This document shows, piece after piece, positions 34,295 to 43,571 of a stretch of DNA of 64,000 nt; position 1 is the stretch's first letter, and each line of letters begins with the position of its first letter. A model generated the notes under the pieces. The model was not told the DNA's origin, made no database searches, and saw only the letters and a program-made list of their open reading frames with translations. Source of the DNA: Palsa-883 sp035696165 (lineage in GTDB: Bacteria > Pseudomonadota > Alphaproteobacteria > Acetobacterales > Acetobacteraceae); contig DASRQX010000198.1 in assembly GCA_035696165.1 (NCBI GenBank), forward strand, positions 4,045 to 68,044. The letters are read 5' to 3'. The position numbers and the translations under genes were made by a program.

Positions 34295-35476
34295 ATGTTC
34301 GGACGCAAGCGCGCGCATCTGGTCGAGCGGGCAGTCGAACGGCTGGCGCAGTCCGGCGAGTTGGACGACTCGGCGGCGCACCTGCTGGAGCACGACCAGC
34401 CCGCCGGAGCGGTTTACGCGCGCGCCCACCCCGCCTCGCCCGCCGACGTTCTCCCAGATGCTCAACCTTTAGCCGGCTCCGGCCAAAACGGCGCAGGCAT
34501 GCACGGAGTTCGCATGCCCGGCGTTGGCGCGGACGACACTGGCGCGGACGACACTGGGAACATCACCGTTGACGAACGGGCAGCCGCGCCCGCGCGGAAT
34601 GCCGCCGCTGCGCCACAGCCGTCGTCGGCGGATCGGGCACAGGGGGTGGTGGACTTACCCAGCCACGCCTCAGATGGGGACACCAGGCTTGATCGGCCAG
34701 TGGAGGAACCTGGACCGCACACGCTGATCCCGCGCGAGGAGGGTGCCGGGCAGCCGTTCGTGGACATGACATCACTGTTCCGGGCCGGCATGATCGACTG
34801 GAATCGCGTGCGCAGCCGTGTGTCCGAGGAATTCCGCCTCGTGCAGCGCCAAATCGTGCGCACCGCCTTCACCGCCGCCGGGGCCGAGCCCGGGTTTTCC
34901 AACCTGCTCATGATCACCAGTTCGATCCCCGGCGAGGGCAAGAGCTTCACCTCGCTGAACCTGGCCGCGTGCATCGCCCGGCAACGCGACCACCACGTGC
35001 TGCTGATCGACATCGACTCGAAGCGCGACTCGTTCTGCATGGCGCTCGGGCTCGGTGATGCCCCCGGACTGCTCGACATTGCCGCCAATTCCGAACTCGA
35101 TGCATCGCAAGTGATGGCGAAGACCGCCATCGAAAATCTGTCCGTGCTGCCAATCGGCATCGAGCGTGACCTGGGGCCGGAACTGTTTGCATCCAAGCAG
35201 ATGACCAAGCTGATTCAGGCGATCGGACGACGCTATGCCGACCGGCTGATCGTGCTGGACGCGCCACCCACGTTGTCAACGTCGGACCCGGCGGCCCTTG
35301 CACCGATCGTCGGACAGGTTCTGTTCGTGGTCGAAGCCGAGCGGACCCAGCGCGACGAAGTCGTATCGTCGCTTGAGCTGCTACAGGCCTGCCCGACGAT
35401 AACGCTGCTGCTGAACAAGGTGCAGGTGCAGACCCGCTACACCTTCGGCGCCTACTCGACCTACTACACGTCCTGA
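34295..35476 (+). CDS. XrtA-associated tyrosine autokinase (BY-kinase)
   Basis: This 393-residue cytoplasmic kinase has a low-complexity N-terminus (residues 1-150) including a 15-base tandem repeat (GADDT twice), then the BY-kinase core: Walker A SSIPGEGKSFTSLNLA near residue 208, Walker A' in VLLIDIDSKRDS and Walker B in LIVLDAPPTLS. The tyrosine-rich tail ends TRYTFGAYSTYYTS, the usual autophosphorylation cluster. It acts with the chain-length protein to cycle polymer synthesis and export. Confidence 0.92.
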   Translation: MFGRKRAHLVERAVERLAQSGELDDSAAHLLEHDQPAGAVYARAHPASPADVLPDAQPLAGSGQNGAGMHGVRMPGVGADDTGADDTGNITVDERAAAPARNAAAAPQPSSADRAQGVVDLPSHASDGDTRLDRPVEEPGPHTLIPREEGAGQPFVDMTSLFRAGMIDWNRVRSRVSEEFRLVQRQIVRTAFTAAGAEPGFSNLLMITSSIPGEGKSFTSLNLAACIARQRDHHVLLIDIDSKRDSFCMALGLGDAPGLLDIAANSELDASQVMAKTAIENLSVLPIGIERDLGPELFASKQMTKLIQAIGRRYADRLIVLDAPPTLSTSDPAALAPIVGQVLFVVEAERTQRDEVVSSLELLQACPTITLLLNKVQVQTRYTFGAYSTYYTS

Positions 35477-35482
35477 CAGCGC

Positions 35483-37300
35483 ATGCGCGGCACGGCCGGA
35501 TGTTCCAGGCCGACGGGGGCCGCACTGTTGCGACATCGTGCGGCACACATGTTTTTCGGCGATAGCGCGGCACGTACGTTTTTCGGTGATGGTGCGGCAC
35601 GTGCGTGGTGCGGCGATAGTGCGGCACGCACTTCGCTCAGCCGGTACGCGGCATGGCTGGCGGCTGCGGTGTGCACGCCCTGTCTGATTGCGCCACGGGC
35701 CGCGGCCTTCCCGGCATCCGACGCTTCGAATCCGTCAGTTGTATCCCCAGCATCGGCGGCATCACCGGACGCCTCGGACGCCTCCGCCCTGGCGCATCAA
35801 TTGCAACTGCTGGGCCCTTTCGGTAGCGCGGTCGGGCCCGGCTGGACATTCACCCCGTCGCTGACCCTGCAGGAGGCGTACAACGACAACGTCTTCCAGT
35901 CGGAGAACGATCGGCGCTGGGACCTGATCACCTACGTGACGCCCGGCATTGCGATTTATGGCGACACCCCGAATGTGCAACTCCGGCTGAACTACCAGCC
36001 GACTTTGATTTACTACGCCCGCACCCCGTCGCTGAACCAGATCGCGCAATACCTCGATGCCATTGGCGACGTTACTTTGTGGCAAGACCATCTGTATCTC
36101 GACGTGCGCGCCACCGCTGGCGTGGGATCGGCCAACGGCTCGACCCCTGGCCTGGGCTTCGGGTCGGGCGGTACCAACCAGCCGACGAATGGCATAACCG
36201 GACTGACCAAGGAGAATTCCACGCAATACACCGCCTTCGCGGTCTCGCCCTACTTCCTGCAGCAGTTCGACACCTACGGAACCCTAAAGATCGGCTACAC
36301 GCTCGGTTACTCCACGTCATCCAACAACGCGGGGTCGGTGCCGCTAGCGACGAATACGACCGGCCCGTCCGCCAGCCAGATCAGCAACCAGGAGCTGGTG
36401 CAATTCACGTCCGGCACATTCCTGGAGCGGATGACCGATACGGTACTGATCAGCGGCAACCAGTTCCAGGGAACCGGAGCAGCATCGCAGTCCGGCCACA
36501 ACGACACCGCCAGCAACCAGGTCAACTATGCGCTGAACCGTTGGATCGAGGTGTTCGGCAGCATCGGCTATGAAGATATCAACTATGGCGGGACCAACTC
36601 GGGCGGGACCAACTCGCTGGCGATCCACGACATCACGTGGCAGCTCGGGACGACGCTCACGCCGAGCCCGCACAGCACGTTGACCCTGAGCTACGGTCAT
36701 CAGCAGGGCGTTGACAGCTTTAGCGCGAATGGGCTGTATCAACTAACCGGGCGGACCAGCGTCTATGTCAATTACGGCCAGACGCTCGGCACCAACCTGC
36801 AGCAACTCCAAAGCCAACTCGCGCAAACCGACATCAACAGTTCCGGCGTTCAGGTCAACAGCCGGACGGGCGCGCCGATATTCAACGCCAACAGCCTGCT
36901 GGGCACGCAAAATCAGCTATATCGGTCGACAACGGGGACCGTCGGCACAACCACTCAGCTTGATCGCGACACGATCACGTTCAATCTTCAGTATGCCGAC
37001 TACACCGCGGCGGGCGCCGGCGCGACCGGCGCTACCACCGGCTTCACCGGCACGGCGAATTGGCTGCATTCGCTGCGCGACGATTTGACGCTCAGTAGCA
37101 GCGGATCCTATGGCATTCGCTGGTTTCTCGACCCGGGCGGAACCAACAAGTTTTTCGCGCTGACCACCTCGCTGAACTATGTCCTTTCGGAAACGGTTAC
37201 CGCCAGCCTGAGTGCCGAGTTCTACGATCTGAATTCGACACAGCCGGGCCAGACGTTGTACCAGGACATTATCATTCTCAGTCTCACCAAGCGGTTCTGA
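35483..37300 (+). CDS. Outer-membrane beta-barrel protein of PEP-CTERM locus
   Basis: A 605-residue protein. After an odd repeat-bearing N-terminus comes a signal-like helix (YAAWLAAAVCTPCLIAPRAA), then many amphipathic beta-strands with Asn/Thr/Ser-rich turns and a C-terminal strand ending SLTKRF. This fits the TIGR03016-like barrel found between the BY-kinase and ATPase in exosortase A loci. The start is uncertain: ATGs at 35483 and 35549 precede the signal. Residues 19-55 are encoded by a 27-base tandem repeat. Confidence 0.82.
   Translation: MRGTAGCSRPTGAALLRHRAAHMFFGDSAARTFFGDGAARAWCGDSAARTSLSRYAAWLAAAVCTPCLIAPRAAAFPASDASNPSVVSPASAASPDASDASALAHQLQLLGPFGSAVGPGWTFTPSLTLQEAYNDNVFQSENDRRWDLITYVTPGIAIYGDTPNVQLRLNYQPTLIYYARTPSLNQIAQYLDAIGDVTLWQDHLYLDVRATAGVGSANGSTPGLGFGSGGTNQPTNGITGLTKENSTQYTAFAVSPYFLQQFDTYGTLKIGYTLGYSTSSNNAGSVPLATNTTGPSASQISNQELVQFTSGTFLERMTDTVLISGNQFQGTGAASQSGHNDTASNQVNYALNRWIEVFGSIGYEDINYGGTNSGGTNSLAIHDITWQLGTTLTPSPHSTLTLSYGHQQGVDSFSANGLYQLTGRTSVYVNYGQTLGTNLQQLQSQLAQTDINSSGVQVNSRTGAPIFNANSLLGTQNQLYRSTTGTVGTTTQLDRDTITFNLQYADYTAAGAGATGATTGFTGTANWLHSLRDDLTLSSSGSYGIRWFLDPGGTNKFFALTTSLNYVLSETVTASLSAEFYDLNSTQPGQTLYQDIIILSLTKRF
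35538..35645 (+). repeat. 27-base tandem repeat at the start of the barrel gene
   Basis: Four copies begin at 35538, 35565, 35592 and 35619, each starting G(T/C)GCGGCAC; the fourth degrades after about ten bases. In frame they encode nine-residue units of the type AA-x-x-FFGD-x. The units lie upstream of the signal-peptide helix, which is unusual for an exported protein. Confidence 0.85.
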
Positions 37301-37316
37301 CGCTGACAGGGAACGC

Positions 37317-38315
37317 GTGTACGAACGATTTTACAAACTCACCGGCATTCCGTTCCAGTTGACGCCGGATCGGCGATTCTTCTTCAGCTCGAGCGGGCAC
37401 GCGCGCGCCATCGCGCACCTGGTCTATGGGTTGAGCCAGGAGGAGGGCTTCATCGTCATCACCGGCGAGGTGGGGGCCGGCAAGACCACGCTGGTGGAGC
37501 ATCTGTGGTCGCAGCTCGACCGCAACACCTACGTGACGTCGCGCATCGTCACCACACAGGTCTCGGGCGACGATCTGCTGCGGCTCATCCTGGCCAATTT
37601 CGGACTGGACACCGGCGGCTTGGACAAGGCGGCGCTGCTCGGGCGCTTCGAGAGCCTGGCGCGCGAGCAGCAGGCCTGGGGTCGGCGTTGCGTCCTGGTG
37701 GTTGACGAGGTGCAGAACCTGTCGCTCGCCGCTTTGGAAGAGCTGCGCATGCTGTCCAACATCACGATAGATGGTCGTGCCTCGGTGCAGACCATCCTGC
37801 TCGGCCAGCCGCAATTCCGCCAAACCCTCGCCCGCCCGGACACCGACCAGCTTCGCCAGCGCGTGCTCGCGTCATACCATCTCGGCCCGCTCACCGGCGT
37901 CGAGACGCGTGCCTATGTCGAGCACCGGCTGCGCACTGTGGACTGGCACGACGACCCGCATTGGGAAGATGCCGCGCTCGACGCTGTGCATCGTCAGACC
38001 GGCGGCATCCCGCGCCGCATCAATACGCTTTGCTCGCGTGTCCTGCTGCTCGGCACGCTGGAGGAGACGCATGTCGTCACCGCCGAGATGGTCGACAGCA
38101 CGGCGGCCGAACTGCGGGAGGACCTTGGCGGCCCCGGCCCCCCTGCGCCGGCCGGCACAATGGCAGCCCCATCGGCGCCGGCATCAAGGACACCCAACGC
38201 TGCCGAATATCTGCTGCGCCGGATCCAGGGGGTCGAGACCGGCATGGCACGCCAGGAGCGCCTGTTCCGCCGGGTGATTGATCTGCTTGGCACCTATCTC
38301 GAGCCGCAGCGGTGA
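37317..38315 (+). CDS. XrtA-associated ATPase (GspA/ExeA-like)
   Basis: A 332-residue AAA-type ATPase starting at GTG (GACAGGGA ribosome site). N-terminal MYERFYKLTGIPFQLTPD is a hallmark of the exosortase-linked ExeA-like family. Walker A GEVGAGKTT is at residue 50, Walker B CVLVVDEVQN near 125, and the sensor region QTGGIPRRINTLCSR follows. The C-terminal part is Pro/Ala-rich. It may power assembly of the polymer-export or secretion apparatus. Its stop overlaps the next GTG start. Confidence 0.9.
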   Translation: MYERFYKLTGIPFQLTPDRRFFFSSSGHARAIAHLVYGLSQEEGFIVITGEVGAGKTTLVEHLWSQLDRNTYVTSRIVTTQVSGDDLLRLILANFGLDTGGLDKAALLGRFESLAREQQAWGRRCVLVVDEVQNLSLAALEELRMLSNITIDGRASVQTILLGQPQFRQTLARPDTDQLRQRVLASYHLGPLTGVETRAYVEHRLRTVDWHDDPHWEDAALDAVHRQTGGIPRRINTLCSRVLLLGTLEETHVVTAEMVDSTAAELREDLGGPGPPAPAGTMAAPSAPASRTPNAAEYLLRRIQGVETGMARQERLFRRVIDLLGTYLEPQR

Positions 38316-39277
38316 ACCGGTCGGCACCCAGACGGCGGGGGATGACCCACGCGATGCCCCACGCGATCACCCATGCGCTGACAGTGGACGTCGAGGACTA
38401 TTTCCAGGTCTATGCGTTCTTCCATTGCATCCCACGTGATAGCTGGGACCGCTATGCGTGCCGCGTGGAGGCCAATGTCGACCGCATCCTCGCGCAGTTC
38501 GCCGACGCCGGTGCCTCGGCCACTTTCTTTACCCTTGGTTGGATCGCCGAGCGCCACAAGGCGATGGTTCGTCGCATCGTCGATGCCGGACACGAACTGG
38601 CCAGCCACGGCTACGACCATCGACGGGTCGACGCCATGGACCCGGCGGCATTCCGCGAAGATCTGCACCGGAGCCGGGTGATCCTGGAGGACACCGGCGG
38701 TGCAACGGTTCGCGGCTACCGGGCGCCGACGTTTTCGATCGGCCCGACAACACCTTGGGCGTTCGACATTATCGCCGAGGAGGGGCACTGCTACAGCTCC
38801 TCGGTCAACCCGGTGCGGCACGACAATTACGGGATGCCGGACGCACCGCGCGTCCCGTATCGCCCGACCGGCAGCGCGCTGTGGGAATTCCCGATGACAA
38901 CGGCGCGGGTGTTCGGCCGGAACCTGCCGTGCTCCGGTGGCGGGTACTTCCGGCTGCTGCCATACGCGTTGTTCCGCCACGGCTTTAACGTCTCGACCGA
39001 GGGCGAAGGCCGGTCCGGCATCTTCTATTTCCACCCCTGGGAGGTCGATCCCGACCAGCCGCATGTGCCTGGCTGCGGCTGGAAGTCGCGGCTGCGCCAC
39101 TACACCAACCTGTCGCGGATGTCGGCGCGGCTGGACCGCCTGCTTGCCGATTTCGCCTGGGACCGGATGGATCGGGTGTTTGCCGCACAACTGGGAACCA
39201 GCCCGCCGGACGGTGCCGGAGCATCAGCGATACGACGTACCGCATCGGCAGCGACGAACCGCGCCGCGGCGGCCTGA
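38312..39277 (+). CDS. XrtA-system polysaccharide deacetylase (NodB-like)
   Basis: A 321-residue deacetylase with the NodB motifs: HALTVDVEDYFQVYAF (motif 1, with the catalytic/metal Asp), ELASHGYDHRRVD (motif 2, metal His residues) and VRGYRAPTFSIG (motif 3). The ending FYFHPWEVDPDQP matches the exosortase-associated subgroup. It would remove acetyl groups from hexosamines of the exopolymer. A GTG start overlaps the ATPase stop (GTGA). No signal peptide is seen, so it acts in the cytoplasm or by an unknown route. Confidence 0.92.
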   Translation: MNRSAPRRRGMTHAMPHAITHALTVDVEDYFQVYAFFHCIPRDSWDRYACRVEANVDRILAQFADAGASATFFTLGWIAERHKAMVRRIVDAGHELASHGYDHRRVDAMDPAAFREDLHRSRVILEDTGGATVRGYRAPTFSIGPTTPWAFDIIAEEGHCYSSSVNPVRHDNYGMPDAPRVPYRPTGSALWEFPMTTARVFGRNLPCSGGGYFRLLPYALFRHGFNVSTEGEGRSGIFYFHPWEVDPDQPHVPGCGWKSRLRHYTNLSRMSARLDRLLADFAWDRMDRVFAAQLGTSPPDGAGASAIRRTASAATNRAAAA

Positions 39278-39294
39278 GCGATCGCCGCGCGACG

Positions 39295-40341
39295 ATGGCG
39301 CTGACCCTCCGCAGCTTCGAGCCGCGTCACGCCGCAGCCTGGAACGCGTTCGTGACGAGCCACCCGGCCGGCACCTTCTTCCATCTTGCGGCCTGGGCGG
39401 ACGTGATCAGCACGGCGTTCGGCCACACCAGCCTGTACACCCTGGCCGAGCGCGACGGCGTGATCGCCGGCGTGCTGCCCCTGGTGCAGATGAAGACGCG
39501 GCTGTTCGGCAACACGCTGGTTTCGACGCCGTTTTGCGTCTACGGCGGCCCGCTTGCCGGTGACGCCGAGGCGACGGCAGCACTGGCAACGCATGCAGAG
39601 GCGTTGCGCGCTCGAACCGGCGCCAGCGCGGTTGAGTTCCGTCACCGCGACCCGATCGATGATACCGGGTTGGCTGGGGCCTGGCTGGCTCGGCCGGACC
39701 TGTACGTAACCTTCCGCAAGCCGATCGCTGCGAGCGACGATGCCAACCTGAAGGCAATCCCACGCAAGCAGCGCGCGATGGTGCGCAAAGGCATACAAAA
39801 TGGCCTGGGATCGGTGGTCGGACGGGACGCCGACACGCTACACGGCGTCTATGCCGAGAGCGTGCGAAACCTAGGCACCCCGGTCTTCGCACGTCGTTAT
39901 TTCCGCACCCTGCTCTCGGTGTTCCACGATTGCGCCGACGTGGTGACGGTGCTGGAGGGCGAACAGCCGGTCGCCGCGGTACTGAATTTTTACTTCCGCG
40001 ACGAGGTGCTGCCGTACTACGGCGGCGGTACACAGGCGGCGCGTCGGGTGGCGGGTAACGATTTCATGTACTGGGAAGTGATGCGCCGCGCCGCCGCGCG
40101 CGGTTGCCGGCTGTTTGATTTCGGACGCAGCAAGGTCGGCACCGGCGCCTTCGCGTTCAAGCACAACTGGGGCTTCGACCCGGCCCCCCTGCCCTATCGC
40201 TATAGCCTGGCCCCCGGCGCGACGATTCCGGATCACAACCCGCTCAACCCGAAATATCGGCTGTTCATTGCTGCGTGGAAGCGGTTGCCACTGCCGATCG
40301 CCAATCTGATCGGGCCGCCCATCGTGCGCGGCCTCGGCTAA
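39295..40341 (+). CDS. FemAB-like protein of exosortase A locus
   Basis: A 348-residue protein of the FemAB/GNAT-superfamily type: FEPRHAAAWNAFVTSHPAGT, then FFHLAAWADVI, ALKFRK-like central blocks (LKAIPRKQRAMVRKGIQNGL) and the closing FAFKHNWGFDPAPLPYRY. FemAB proteins transfer amino acids from aminoacyl-tRNA to peptidoglycan; the exosortase-linked relatives have no proven substrate. A tRNA-like gene in the same transcription unit makes an aminoacyl-tRNA link worth testing. Confidence 0.88.
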   Translation: MALTLRSFEPRHAAAWNAFVTSHPAGTFFHLAAWADVISTAFGHTSLYTLAERDGVIAGVLPLVQMKTRLFGNTLVSTPFCVYGGPLAGDAEATAALATHAEALRARTGASAVEFRHRDPIDDTGLAGAWLARPDLYVTFRKPIAASDDANLKAIPRKQRAMVRKGIQNGLGSVVGRDADTLHGVYAESVRNLGTPVFARRYFRTLLSVFHDCADVVTVLEGEQPVAAVLNFYFRDEVLPYYGGGTQAARRVAGNDFMYWEVMRRAAARGCRLFDFGRSKVGTGAFAFKHNWGFDPAPLPYRYSLAPGATIPDHNPLNPKYRLFIAAWKRLPLPIANLIGPPIVRGLG

Positions 40342-40358
40342 GCGCGGGACCGAGGACA

Positions 40359-41678
40359 GTGCGCGATCTGTTGTTTCTGTCCCACCGCATCCCCTACCCG
40401 CCCGACAAGGGCGACAAAATCCGCGCCTGGCACATGTTCAAACATCTGGCGCAACGGTTTCGCATGCATCTCGGGTGTTTTGTGGACGATCCCGATGACG
40501 CGGCCTACGTGGCGGAGTTGCGTCCACTCTGTGCCAATCTGGCTTGCATTCAGATCGATCGGCGCACGCAGCGTCTCAAGGCACTACTGCGGGCACGGCC
40601 TGGGCAGCCGCTGACGCTCGGCTATTTCCATGACGCGCGGCTGCAGCGCTGGGTGGACGCGACGCTGGCGCGCCACACTATCCGGCATATTTTCGTCTAT
40701 TCCTCGGCGGTAGCGCACTACGTGATGCGGGCAACGGCACCAAAGGGAGAGCCGGTGGCGCAAACGGTGCGGGTGCTGGACATGGTTGACGTGGACTCCG
40801 CGAAGTGGTGTGCCTACGCGGCGACCGCGGGTTGGCCGGCGCGCGTGGTGTACGCCCGCGAGGGCCGCACACTTTTGGCGTTCGAGCGTCGTGCCGCACG
40901 CGCCTTCAATCGCAGCATTTTCGTCAACGAGACGGAATGGCGGCATTTCGTCGACCTGGCCCCGGAGGCGCGCGCTTACACCGGCTGGGTCGACAATGGG
41001 GTCGATCTCGCGCATTTTTCGCCGAAGCTGGATTTCGCCGATCCGTTTCCCGCGATGGCATCGCCCGTGGGGCCGCCCTCGGGACCGCGCGCCGCACCGC
41101 TGCTGGTGTTCACCGGCCGCATGGACTATCGCCCGAACATCGACGCCGTGACGTGGTTCGCCCAGGCGGTGATGCCGAAACTGCGTGAACACGTTCCCGA
41201 CGCGCAGTTCGCCATCGTCGGCGCGGCCCCCGTTCCGGAGGTGTGTAGGTTGGCGCAACTGCCTGGGGTGCTCGTCACCGGGCGCGTGGCGGATACGCGC
41301 CCCTGGCTGGCCTATGCCACCATCGTCGTGGCGCCACTGCTGATCGGACGCGGCACCCAGAACAAGGTGCTGGAAGGCATGGCGATGGCACGCCCGGTGA
41401 TTGCAACGCCGGAGGCATTCGAGGGCGTGCAGGCGATGCCGGAACGGGATATCCTGCTCGCGACAGGGGTGGAACAGACCATTGAGCGAATCATCGATGT
41501 GTTGTCCGGACGCCACCCGGGTCTCGGCACCGCGGCACGCCGCGCCGTGGAGTTGCGGCACGACTGGTCGGTCACGCTTGCCCGGCTCGATGACCTGTTT
41601 CCCGATGATGCCGAGCCGGACCGACCGGCCGTGCTCGCGTCCGCCAGCCCTGCTCTCCCCCGGCCCGAGGTAGCGTGA
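40359..41678 (+). CDS. PEP-CTERM/XrtA-associated glycosyltransferase
   Basis: A 439-residue GT4-like protein beginning with GTG after a GAGGA site, giving the diagnostic start MRDLLFLSHRIPYPPDKGDK. It contains VLDMVDVDSAKW, PNIDAVTWFAQAVMPKLRE and RGTQNKVLEGMAMARPV, typical of the TIGR03087-like family in exosortase A loci. It adds one sugar of the repeat unit. The stop overlaps the exosortase start. The upstream extension of the frame (to 40275) lies inside the FemAB gene and is rejected. Confidence 0.92.
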   Translation: MRDLLFLSHRIPYPPDKGDKIRAWHMFKHLAQRFRMHLGCFVDDPDDAAYVAELRPLCANLACIQIDRRTQRLKALLRARPGQPLTLGYFHDARLQRWVDATLARHTIRHIFVYSSAVAHYVMRATAPKGEPVAQTVRVLDMVDVDSAKWCAYAATAGWPARVVYAREGRTLLAFERRAARAFNRSIFVNETEWRHFVDLAPEARAYTGWVDNGVDLAHFSPKLDFADPFPAMASPVGPPSGPRAAPLLVFTGRMDYRPNIDAVTWFAQAVMPKLREHVPDAQFAIVGAAPVPEVCRLAQLPGVLVTGRVADTRPWLAYATIVVAPLLIGRGTQNKVLEGMAMARPVIATPEAFEGVQAMPERDILLATGVEQTIERIIDVLSGRHPGLGTAARRAVELRHDWSVTLARLDDLFPDDAEPDRPAVLASASPALPRPEVA

Positions 41679-43405
41679 TGACCACCCAAACCATGGCCCC
41701 GTCGATCCGCGGACAGATTCAGCAGAGTTTCCGGCTGACCGTTCCCGTCCTTGGGGTCGGACTGCTGTTGTTCGGTGTGCTGTTCCATACCGAGGTCGCC
41801 ACCGCGGTGGGCGTCTGGTCTGACTCGACTGCCTATAACCACTGCTTCCTGGTCATTCCGATCGTCGCCTATCTGCTGTGGGACCGGCGCGACAGGCTAA
41901 CGGTGGCGATGCCAATCCCGAACGCATGGTTCGCGCTGGCGGCAATCCCCGTCAGCATTGTCTGGCTGCTGGCCGAGCGGCTGGGCATCATGGAGGGGCG
42001 CCAGCTTCTGGTGATGACGCTGGTGGAGATCTTCTTCCTGAGCGTGCTGGGCTGGCGGCTCTATTACCTTTTGGCCGGCCCGCTGCTGTATCTGTACTTC
42101 CTGGTCCCGTTCGGCGCCTTCATCACGCCGGCGCTCCAGGACTTTACCACAAGCTTCATCGTGCACGGCCTCAATCTGATGAGCATCCCAAACTATTCGG
42201 ATGGTTACGCCATCGAGATACCGGAAGGGTCATTCCTGGTCGCGGAGGCGTGCGCCGGGCTGCGCTTCCTGATCGCGTCCATCGCGTTCGGCTGCCTCTA
42301 CGCGATGCTGATGTACCGCTCGCCATTGCGGCGCGGGGTCTTCATCCTGATCTCGATCATCGTTCCGATCATTGCCAATGGGTTTCGGGCACTCGGCATC
42401 GTCGTGGTCGGACACATCATCGGCAATGCCGAGGCCGCCACAGCGGATCACCTCATCTATGGCTGGTTGTTCTTCTCCGTCGTGATTTTGCTGCAGATCG
42501 CGCTTGGGCTGCCGTTCCGCCAGGATCACCGGACCATGCCAGTGCCAATGCCGGCGCCGGCCGCGCCTGCCGTTGCACGCACAATGCCGGGCCGCCAGAC
42601 CTCGGGCCGGGAGACCTCGATCCGGCCTGGGACGAGCGGTGTCCGGGGCGTTCGTCGCCGGAGCCAGCCATGGTATCAGCGGGTGGCGAGCGTGTTGGAA
42701 GGACACTGGTCGACATTTGCCCAGCAGGCCGCGATGGTACAATCGCGTCCGGCGACGCTATGGGGCCTCGCCTCGGCGGCCGCGGCGGCCATTGTGATCG
42801 CGTCAACCGGGCCTGCCGCCGCGATGATGCTGAACCGCGGGGCAAGCACGGTCTTTCCAGCCACGGTGCAACCGATCAGCTTCGCTGGCGCTTGCATTAC
42901 CGACCCGAACCGCCCGACCGAGCGATCTGACGGCGTGGGCAGGCTCTGGGTGGAGCACCTGAAATGCGGACAATCGGCATTCACGTTCCGCCTCGAAGTG
43001 TTCCCACCACGCACCCGCCCGAGCGCAATCATCTCCGAGTTCCACGACCTATCGGGCGGGCCGGGCGGGGAAACGACAACGATCGTCTATCTTGCGACCT
43101 CGGAAGGGGCGCGCACATGGCGCATCCAGGAAATCAGGGATCCTGCCACCACCATCGCGGGATCGCTGTGGATCGATGGCCAGCCGACTCAGGTGACGTT
43201 TGACATGCGCATGCATAGGGCCTGGGCGAGCGTGTTCGGTTCCAATTACGCGCCGGTTGCGATCAGCCTCACGCCGGAGCTCGACTGGTCGAAACCGAGT
43301 GTCGCGCTGCGCAACCGGGCGCGAGACCTGATCTCGTTGTTCGTGCAGACCTACCAGTCGCTGCCGGACCAAATTGTCAAACTGTCCTACGCGGCGGCGC
43401 ATTGA
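41675..43405 (+). CDS. xrtA: Exosortase A fused to EpsI domain
   Basis: The first 290 residues are an eight-helix exosortase with the active-site trio Cys193 (EACAGLRFL), Arg238 (NGFRALG) and His259 (DHLIYGWLFF). A Pro/Arg-rich linker (about 290-330), a further membrane helix and an EpsI-like periplasmic domain (about 380-576) follow. Exosortase A is thought to cut PEP-CTERM proteins like a transpeptidase; EpsI commonly neighbours or is fused to it. Adjacent GTG (41675) and ATG (41678) starts are both possible. Confidence 0.94.
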   Translation: MMTTQTMAPSIRGQIQQSFRLTVPVLGVGLLLFGVLFHTEVATAVGVWSDSTAYNHCFLVIPIVAYLLWDRRDRLTVAMPIPNAWFALAAIPVSIVWLLAERLGIMEGRQLLVMTLVEIFFLSVLGWRLYYLLAGPLLYLYFLVPFGAFITPALQDFTTSFIVHGLNLMSIPNYSDGYAIEIPEGSFLVAEACAGLRFLIASIAFGCLYAMLMYRSPLRRGVFILISIIVPIIANGFRALGIVVVGHIIGNAEAATADHLIYGWLFFSVVILLQIALGLPFRQDHRTMPVPMPAPAAPAVARTMPGRQTSGRETSIRPGTSGVRGVRRRSQPWYQRVASVLEGHWSTFAQQAAMVQSRPATLWGLASAAAAAIVIASTGPAAAMMLNRGASTVFPATVQPISFAGACITDPNRPTERSDGVGRLWVEHLKCGQSAFTFRLEVFPPRTRPSAIISEFHDLSGGPGGETTTIVYLATSEGARTWRIQEIRDPATTIAGSLWIDGQPTQVTFDMRMHRAWASVFGSNYAPVAISLTPELDWSKPSVALRNRARDLISLFVQTYQSLPDQIVKLSYAAAH

Positions 43406-43571
43406 ACAGCGGCAGGGACGCGGGTGACCGCAACTGGCAGGTAGGCTTTTTAGGGCGGAACTGGCGGCATATTGCCGGTGGTTTATTGTTGGGGGGGCTT
43501 ACCGTGGGTCGCTTGCGGTCTACTCCGTTCGCCGCCGGGCGCGACGGCGGCGCCGGCGCAGCAGGCCAATC
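43406..43571. other. Gap after exosortase gene, no gene seen
   Basis: This 166-base segment between the converging exosortase and beta-helix genes shows no convincing frame or strong hairpin. A short overlapping frame starting at 43402 has no family features and continues antisense to the beta-helix gene. Confidence 0.5.
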
